Origin: Bacillota bacterium
Lineage (GTDB): Bacteria > Bacillota > Clostridia > RUG12999
NCBI GenBank assembly: GCA_030705675.1
Contig: JAUZPZ010000007.1
Coordinates: forward strand, 1-32,084
DNA length: 32,084 bases
Direction of reading: 5' to 3'
Shown one piece after another: positions 26,860 to 32,084 of the stretch (within the stretch, counting starts at the first letter, position 1; the number at the start of each line of letters is the position of its first letter). The position numbers and the translations under genes are program-made. Under the pieces are notes generated by a model that saw only the letters and a program-made list of their open reading frames with translations, searched no databases and was not told the DNA's origin.

Positions 26860-27809
26860 ATCGATTTAATAGTTTTGTGAGAAAGCTCAATTTTAAGAAG
26901 GTAATTATTGTCTATCTGATTGTTTCGGTTCTCGCCGGAATCCTATCAGTTGGATTTTTAGCTTATACATTCCGCGATAAACTCACATTTGCCTATGCGT
27001 ATCACCAAATCAGTGAAAAGGTAAGTCACAATAAATACGGTATTGAAAATCTTAAAACCGAATTAAGTAATTTATCTAATAAGTCATCTGATATGGTTGA
27101 TATTTTGATTCTGGATAGTAAAAACAAAATTATGTTCAGCGCCAAAAACTCTGATTTGTCTAAAAGAGGGACAATCGAGCTTCTCCCAAATGTTGATGGA
27201 GGAAATCGTTTTCTTATGGATAAGGAAAATCCGGATGCGTATTTTAAGCTGATAAAGGGTGACAAACATACTTTGTCCATGACTATGCTTGGCGTTGAAA
27301 ATAAAGTGGAACAAGACTATAAAGACCGCTATTTCTATGAAAAAAGTTTTGATGCCAAGAAAGTATATTTACTTTCTTATATTATGGATAAATCAAACGG
27401 ATATAAAACTTATTTTATCAGCGATGTTCATCCCGTCGCGGGTGGTGTACTCTATATCAAAGCCGTAGCTGCTCTTGCCACGTTGCTTTTTATGCTTTAT
27501 TGGGTTTTGCTGGCACTTTGGGTTTATGCACAGGCACTCAAATCAAGACAAAATGCAGCTGTGTGGGGATTGATTACGCTGTTTACGAATCTGGCTGGAT
27601 TGTTTGTTTTCCTCATATACAAGCAAGGTCATCAAGCCTGTTATAAATGTGGGGCTCTGCAAAACAGATCAAACATTTATTGTACCTTCTGCGGTACGAA
27701 GATTGGCTTTGTCTGTAAAAAGTGCAATATGCCTGTAAGTGAAAATGACAGCTACTGCAAAAATTGCGGCAATGCGCTGTGTAGTGAACAGGAAGGAAAA
27801 CAGAAATAG
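26856..27809 (+). CDS. Membrane protein with predicted extracytoplasmic sensor-like region and C-terminal double zinc ribbon
   Basis: N-terminal TM (VIIVYLIVSVLAGILSVGFLAYTF), ~150-aa soluble segment with VDILILDSKNKIMFSAKN, two further TMs, then CYKCGALQNRSNIYCTFCG / CKKCNMPVSENDSYCKNCG. 4-nt ATGA overlap with the previous gene. Confidence 0.75.
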   Translation: MNRFNSFVRKLNFKKVIIVYLIVSVLAGILSVGFLAYTFRDKLTFAYAYHQISEKVSHNKYGIENLKTELSNLSNKSSDMVDILILDSKNKIMFSAKNSDLSKRGTIELLPNVDGGNRFLMDKENPDAYFKLIKGDKHTLSMTMLGVENKVEQDYKDRYFYEKSFDAKKVYLLSYIMDKSNGYKTYFISDVHPVAGGVLYIKAVAALATLLFMLYWVLLALWVYAQALKSRQNAAVWGLITLFTNLAGLFVFLIYKQGHQACYKCGALQNRSNIYCTFCGTKIGFVCKKCNMPVSENDSYCKNCGNALCSEQEGKQK

Positions 27810-27810
27810 T

Positions 27811-28455
27811 ATGAATAAACGAAAAAAATGGCTTGTTATTGTACCGATTATATTGTTTGCCATGTTAGCTGTATGCATTCAGGCAAAACGGTCTGCTCCG
27901 TTCGATGAATGGGCCTACAGTAAAGCCGCTGAAGGTATATCACCTAATTTAACTATGATGATGAAACGCATTACGCACATTGGGGATTCCACCGTTATTA
28001 TTATATTTTGCTTGGCACTGTTTATCGTACCAAAATTAAGAAGAACAATTGCGCTGCCAGTTTCAATAACTATGATATCTTCTGCCATATTCAATATTGT
28101 GTTAAAACGTATCTTCGCAAGAAGCCGTCCGAATATTTTGCAGCTTATAAGCGAAACGGGCTATAGCTTCCCCAGCGGCCATGCAATGAACAACGCTGCC
28201 CTTTATACCATGCTGATATTGCTTATTTGGAGATATTTCAAGAATACTTCTTTGAAGATAACCCTTTCTTTGGTTTGTGCTGTAATGACAGTTTTGATAG
28301 GATATAGCCGAGTTTATTTAGGTGTCCACTATGCGGACGATGTTTTAGGCGGCTGGTTGTTCGGATTTGCAATATCAATACTTGTCTATTTATTATGGGA
28401 TAACAAACTTTCAAACAAGAACACAAAACTCAAGGTACCTCAAGAAAGGAATTAA
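27811..28455 (+). CDS. PAP2 family phosphatase (BcrC/PgpB-like, putative undecaprenyl-pyrophosphate phosphatase)
   Basis: KRIFARSRP (KX6RP), YSFPSGHAM (PSGH), YSRVYLGVHYADD (SRX5HX3D). Start at ATG 27811. Confidence 0.9.
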   Translation: MNKRKKWLVIVPIILFAMLAVCIQAKRSAPFDEWAYSKAAEGISPNLTMMMKRITHIGDSTVIIIFCLALFIVPKLRRTIALPVSITMISSAIFNIVLKRIFARSRPNILQLISETGYSFPSGHAMNNAALYTMLILLIWRYFKNTSLKITLSLVCAVMTVLIGYSRVYLGVHYADDVLGGWLFGFAISILVYLLWDNKLSNKNTKLKVPQERN

Positions 28456-28458
28456 AAA

Positions 28459-29067
28459 ATGCAAGAATGGATCATCAGTATCATGAATCAGTTCGGATAC
28501 TTTGGTATTGCACTACTCATTGCCATTGAAAACGTATTTCCTCCAATTCCCTCTGAACTGATTTTGACCTTCGGCGGCTTTATGACTACATATACCAGCA
28601 TGAATATCTGGCTGGTGGCTTTGTGTGCCACCGTAGGTTCTGTTACCGGTGCAATTATTCTTTATAGCATTGGGCGGCTTTTGCCAATCAAAAAAATGGA
28701 ATGGATCATTGGTAAATGGGGACGTGTACTCGGCTTAAAAAAGGAAGATGTAAAACGGGCAGAAAATTGGTTTATCCGCCGCGGTACTTCCACTATCTTT
28801 TTTTGCAGATTTATTCCCCTTGTACGAAGCCTTATTTCCATACCGGCTGGTATAGCGCATATGCGCAGGGGTAAATTTCTTTTGTATACAACCCTCGGCA
28901 CAGCTATTTGGAATGTGGTCTTAGTGTGCCTTGGTGCCTTTGCCGGAGCCGAATGGAAATGTATTGTTAAATATACGGATACATATTCGTATATCGCTCT
29001 TGTTATTATGGCTGTAATAGGGATTGGGCTTACTATCTGGTTTATAAAAAAAAGAAAGCCACATTAA
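28459..29067 (+). CDS. DedA family membrane protein
   Basis: ENVFPPIPSELILTFGGF and FFCRFIPLVRSLISIPAGIAHM re-entrant motifs. Starts 3 nt after the PAP2 gene. Confidence 0.93.
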   Translation: MQEWIISIMNQFGYFGIALLIAIENVFPPIPSELILTFGGFMTTYTSMNIWLVALCATVGSVTGAIILYSIGRLLPIKKMEWIIGKWGRVLGLKKEDVKRAENWFIRRGTSTIFFCRFIPLVRSLISIPAGIAHMRRGKFLLYTTLGTAIWNVVLVCLGAFAGAEWKCIVKYTDTYSYIALVIMAVIGIGLTIWFIKKRKPH

Positions 29068-29091
29068 TGGTCGAAACAAAAAAAGGCTTGA

Positions 29092-29217
29092 GCCAAACAA
29101 TTGTCAGAACAAGGCATTGAATATGCAACTGATGCATTAAATTCGATTACAGATAATTTTGAGGGTGCAAATGTGAAAACTATAAAGCCTTCAAACATCA
29201 ATAATATAGCCGTTTAA
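29092..29217 (+). pseudogene. 3' remnant of an unidentified coding gene
   Basis: Open frame AKQLSEQGIEYATDALNSITDNFEGANVKTIKPSNINNIAV* with a stop immediately upstream. A degenerate, frame-broken relative of its end occurs at 31578-31625. Confidence 0.4.
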
Positions 29218-29309
29218 ATAAGAAAAAGCCTTGAAACTACGCAGTTTTAAGGCTTTTGTGCATAAAAAAATAGCAAGCCAATGATACATTTGCTTGCTAT
29301 AATTATGGT
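29161..29309. repeat. Direct repeat copy A of the tRNA-Arg 3' flank
   Basis: gagggtgcaaat...agccttgaaactacgcag...ggcttttgtgcataaaaaaatagcaagccaatgatac...gcttgctataattatggt. Alignable by eye to 31578-31717. Confidence 0.85.
29224..29258 (+). terminator. Hairpin terminator after the DedA operon (repeat copy A)
   Basis: AAAAGCCTT (29224-29232)/AAGGCTTTT (29249-29257). Confidence 0.65.
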
Positions 29310-29374
29310 TTGACTAGGTGTAGCAAGCTGTTGATACAAAATCACTAAAAATCCTTATAAAATCAGTGTTTACA

Positions 29375-29646
29375 TGATATAATAAACACGTAAACGTGTT
29401 TATTATATAGCTAAACGCATAGCGCCCGCGATTTTTTCGCCCTGCGGCTGAGCCGCTTGTGGTCGAAACGCAGATGCGCATAATTATATCATAACTTTGC
29501 AGTTATGATATAATAAACACATAAACGTGTTTATTATATAGCTAAACGCCATAGCGCCCGCAATTTTTTCGCCCTACGGCTGAGCCGCTTGTGGTCGAAA
29601 CGAAGATGCGCATAATTATATCATAACTTTGCAGTTATGATATAAT
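29375..29646. repeat. Right array of the structured intergenic repeat (131-bp period)
   Basis: 32-bp perfect palindrome ATATAATAAACACGT-AA-ACGTGTTTATTATAT (29377-29408), near-identical palindrome at 29508-29539, and two identical ATTATATCATAACT-TTGC-AGTTATGATATAAT inverted repeats (29483-29514, 29615-29646). Confidence 0.92.
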
Positions 29647-29749
29647 AAATGTATGTAATATGAGAATTTGTTATATAAAAAGTAGGCTAAAAAGTGAGTA
29701 GTTCTTCAATTATTATTCTTTTCTATTAAAAATGAAAGGGAGGAATCTT

Positions 29750-30472
29750 ATGAATTTTGTGGTAAAGGTCGAAAATATCAGTAAAAGTTACAGCAAAAGG
29801 GTTGTTTTAAATTCTGTAAATCTAAGCATTGAAAAAGGGCAAATATACGGTTTGATTGGTCCTTCTGGTGCTGGAAAAACAACTCTGGTTAAAATAATGG
29901 TTGGTATGGAAAAGGCTGATACGGGCATGATCTACGTATTAGATAAAAAAATGCCCAACCTGGAAATTTTACAAGACATAGGCTATATGGCCCAATCAGA
30001 TGCCCTGTATGATGAGTTGACAGGTGAAGAGAATCTCAAGTTCTTTGCTTCGTTGTTTAAATTAAATAAGACAGATCAAAAGACAAGAATTGCTTACGTA
30101 GCCGAACTGGTTAATTTAACCGGGGAACTTAAAAAGAAGGTATCAGCATATTCGGGTGGAATGAAACGCCGTTTATCACTTGCTGTAGCATTGATTCAAA
30201 ATCCAAGCGTGCTTATACTTGACGAACCGACTGTAGGAATTGACCCTGAATTAAGATTTAATATTTGGAATGAACTACATCGCTTAAGAGATAAAGAGAA
30301 AAAGACAATAATCGTTACAACACATGTTATGGATGAAGCAGCAAAATGTGATGTACTTGCAATGGTGAGAGATGGACATATCATAGCCAGCGGCACGCCT
30401 AAAACCCTGATAGAAACATATAATGTATCCAATTTAGAGGACGTATTTTTAAAGGCAGGGGGTAAACATTAA
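29750..30472 (+). CDS. ABC transporter ATP-binding protein
   Basis: IGPSGAGKTTLVKIMVGMEKAD, YSGGMKRRLSLAVALIQNPSVLILDEPTVGIDPELR. RBS AGGGAGGAATCTT before ATG 29750. Confidence 0.95.
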   Translation: MNFVVKVENISKSYSKRVVLNSVNLSIEKGQIYGLIGPSGAGKTTLVKIMVGMEKADTGMIYVLDKKMPNLEILQDIGYMAQSDALYDELTGEENLKFFASLFKLNKTDQKTRIAYVAELVNLTGELKKKVSAYSGGMKRRLSLAVALIQNPSVLILDEPTVGIDPELRFNIWNELHRLRDKEKKTIIVTTHVMDEAAKCDVLAMVRDGHIIASGTPKTLIETYNVSNLEDVFLKAGGKH

Positions 30473-31521
30473 TGAGAACAAAAGCATTGGTGAAAAGAAT
30501 AATTCAGCAGATGCTACGTGATAAGAGAACTCTGGGGCTTTTATTTGTTGCACCATTAATGATACTAACCCTTATGTATTTTTTATTTAACAGCAACACG
30601 GCTACAAACCTTAAAGTAGGTGTTATAAACGTTGATAAAACTATTGTTTCAGAACTGGAGAAAAACAGCATAACAGTAAAAGCATATAGTAACGCTTCAA
30701 ACGATACCATAGTCAATGATAAACTTGATGGACTGCTTCAAATGGAGAAGAATAAACTAATTTTAACCCTTCAAAATAATGACCCAACAGTATCCCAAAT
30801 GCTAAAGCTGAAGATAAATCAAACAATAGCATCCGTACTAACTCTAAAGTCCGGTGTTGCACCTCATGGACTTAAACCGCCGTCAATTGAAGTTAATTAC
30901 GTGTACGGTAACAGTGAAACTACATTTTTTGATATTTTCAGTACCATTTTAGTGGGCTTTTTTGTATTTTTCTTTGTTTTCCTTATTTCAGGAATCGGTC
31001 TGCTGCGTGAGAGGACAACCGGCACTCTGGAGCGTTTGATGTCAACCCCTATTAAAAGATGGGAAGTTATAACCGGTTATCTGATCGGATATGGTATATT
31101 TGCTGTTCTTCAAACACTTATAATAGTCACATATGCAATAAAAATCCTCAACCTTACACTTGTAGGTTCCATTTGGTACGTTTTACTTATTAATCTTATA
31201 GTGGCCTTTGTGGCATTATCGTTGGGAATTCTGCTATCTACTTTTGCAGCCTCTGAGTTTCAGATGATGCAATTTATACCTATTATAATAATTCCTCAGA
31301 TATTTTTTGCAGGAATATTCCCTGTTGAAAATATGGCAAAATGGTTGCAGGTTATTGCAAAAATCATGCCCATATATTATTGTGCAGATGCGTTAAAGAG
31401 TGTCATGTATAAGGGATTGGGCTTTAATGCAATTAAATGGGATATTCTCGTACTTGCGGTTTTTGCTGCAGTTTTTGTAATCTTAAATATTTTTGCCCTT
31501 AAAAAGTACCGGAAGTTATAG
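30472..31521 (+). CDS. ABC-2 type permease (multidrug exporter-like)
   Basis: N-terminal TM, large soluble loop, then GIGLLRERTTGTLERLMSTPIKRWEVITGYLIGYG and five further hydrophobic segments. Start overlaps the ATPase stop (TAATG). Confidence 0.93.
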   Translation: MRTKALVKRIIQQMLRDKRTLGLLFVAPLMILTLMYFLFNSNTATNLKVGVINVDKTIVSELEKNSITVKAYSNASNDTIVNDKLDGLLQMEKNKLILTLQNNDPTVSQMLKLKINQTIASVLTLKSGVAPHGLKPPSIEVNYVYGNSETTFFDIFSTILVGFFVFFFVFLISGIGLLRERTTGTLERLMSTPIKRWEVITGYLIGYGIFAVLQTLIIVTYAIKILNLTLVGSIWYVLLINLIVAFVALSLGILLSTFAASEFQMMQFIPIIIIPQIFFAGIFPVENMAKWLQVIAKIMPIYYCADALKSVMYKGLGFNAIKWDILVLAVFAAVFVILNIFALKKYRKL

Positions 31522-31628
31522 ATTTTACACTATACAGTTTCATTGTAGGAAGGATTTGATTTTTTTAATACCTGCTAGAGGGTGCAAATTAGAGCCTTCA
31601 AGCATTAATAATATAACCGTTAAATAAA

Positions 31629-31665
31629 AAAAGCTTTGAAACCACGCAGTTTCAAGGCTTTTGTG
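31629..31665 (+). terminator. Terminator after the ABC exporter (possibly bidirectional)
   Basis: AAAAGCTTTGAAAC-CACGCA-GTTTCAAGGCTTTT. Confidence 0.7.
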
Positions 31666-31671
31666 CATAAT

Positions 31672-31708
31672 AAAAAAATAGCAAGCCAATAATACAATGG
31701 CTTGCTAT
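31672..31708 (-). terminator. Terminator of tRNA-Arg
   Basis: ATAGCAAGCCA (31678-31688)/TGGCTTGCTAT (31698-31708) with an A7 tract giving a U-tract on the - strand. Confidence 0.75.
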
Positions 31709-31713
31709 AATTA

Positions 31714-31790
31714 TGGTGCGCCAGAAGGGATTCGAACCCCCGGCCTTTTGGTTCGTAGCCAAACACTCTATCCAGCTGAGCTACTGGCGC
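31714..31790 (-). tRNA. tRNA-Arg (anticodon ACG), CCA encoded
   Basis: Reverse complement GCGCCAGTAGCTCAGCTGGATAGAGTGTTTGGCTACGAACCAAAAGGCCGGGGGTTCGAATCCCTTCTGGCGCACCA folds as a canonical cloverleaf. Confidence 0.97.
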
Positions 31791-31808
31791 ACATTAACAA
31801 CAAAAAAT

Positions 31809-31837
31809 ATTATACCATAAATCTTAACAAAAAGCAA
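31809..31837 (-). promoter_or_regulatory. tRNA-Arg promoter
   Basis: - strand TTGCTT (31837-31832), 17-nt spacer, TATAAT (31814-31809). Confidence 0.65.
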
Positions 31838-31912
31838 GTGCTTTTTAAAAAAAATAAAGAAATCTTTTGTTCAATTGTTAAACGGGTGAAACTTTCCAGA
31901 AAAAATAGCATA

Positions 31913-31941
31913 AAAAAAGCCGCTTAAATAGCGACTTTTAA
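31913..31941 (-). terminator. Terminator of tRNA-Ser
   Basis: AAAAAAGCCGCTTAAATAGCGACTTTTAA: stem with a U-tract on the - strand. Confidence 0.65.
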
Positions 31942-31946
31942 TATTT

Positions 31947-32038
31947 TGGCGGAGAGAGAGAGATTCGAACTCTCGGATAGCTATTAACCATCACACGATT
32001 TCCAATCGTGCGCCTTAAGCCAGCTCAGCCATCTCTCC
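31947..32038 (-). tRNA. tRNA-Ser (anticodon GGA), CCA encoded
   Basis: Reverse complement GGAGAGATGGCTGAGCTGGCTTAAGGCGCACGATTGGAAATCGTGTGATGGTTAATAGCTATCCGAGAGTTCGAATCTCTCTCTCTCCGCCA. Class II with a long variable arm. Confidence 0.96.
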
Positions 32039-32084
32039 ATAGCGTTACTGCCTAACGCATAATATTATACCATATAATAATTGA

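Larger units (their letters stand above)
31578..31717. repeat. Direct repeat copy B of the tRNA-Arg 3' flank
   Basis: Aligned by eye to 29161-29309. Ends in TGGT, the complement of the tRNA-Arg discriminator and CCA. Confidence 0.85.

Noticed and set aside
29375-29646. CRISPR-like array
   Set aside because: Only two ~131-bp units. The sequence between palindromes is conserved rather than unique, and there are no cas genes.
29310-31577. Transposon carrying the ABC exporter
   Set aside because: No transposase or integrase and no terminal inverted repeats bounding the segment. Only the flanking direct duplication is supported.
31697-31927. 76-aa ORF MACYNYGAPEGIRTPGLLVRSQTLYPAELLAH...
   Set aside because: It reads through the antisense of tRNA-Arg (APEGIRTPGLLVRSQ is the well-known spurious translation of tRNA DNA).

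Overview
Low-GC window typical of Clostridia (taxon is an inference), mostly densely packed genes on the + strand. From left to right: a tandem palindromic intergenic repeat; an M20/PepV-like peptidase; a large secreted CBM6 + GH99/71-like + CBM9-like + copper-amine-oxidase-N protein; a CBS-domain protein (-); addB-addA; a PPi-type phosphofructokinase; two small membrane proteins (-); a RhaS/LsrB-type sugar ABC transporter (ATPase, two permeases, lipoprotein); an SLH/InlB-repeat surface protein; a DUF6143-like protein; a ChrB-like regulator / MFS / DUF2127 cluster; an ECF sigma operon (sigma, YxlC-like small membrane protein, double-zinc-ribbon membrane sensor, PAP2 phosphatase, DedA protein); a second palindromic repeat array; an ABC-2 exporter; and tRNA-Arg(ACG) and tRNA-Ser(GGA) on the - strand. 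The best candidate for an undescribed system is the ECF sigma operon. It starts with an ECF-type promoter (TGCAAC-N16-CGTGTA) and couples a putative sensor/anti-sigma pair to PAP2 + DedA, the two activities expected for undecaprenyl-phosphate recycling. Other notable signals: a structured repeat family present at both ends of the window, a ~140-150 bp direct duplication of the tRNA-Arg 3' flank bracketing the ABC exporter, paired TGTAA-N6-TTAC dyads over the ChrB promoter, and two adjacent hairpins with near-identical loops. No CRISPR array, integrase or transposase was seen.
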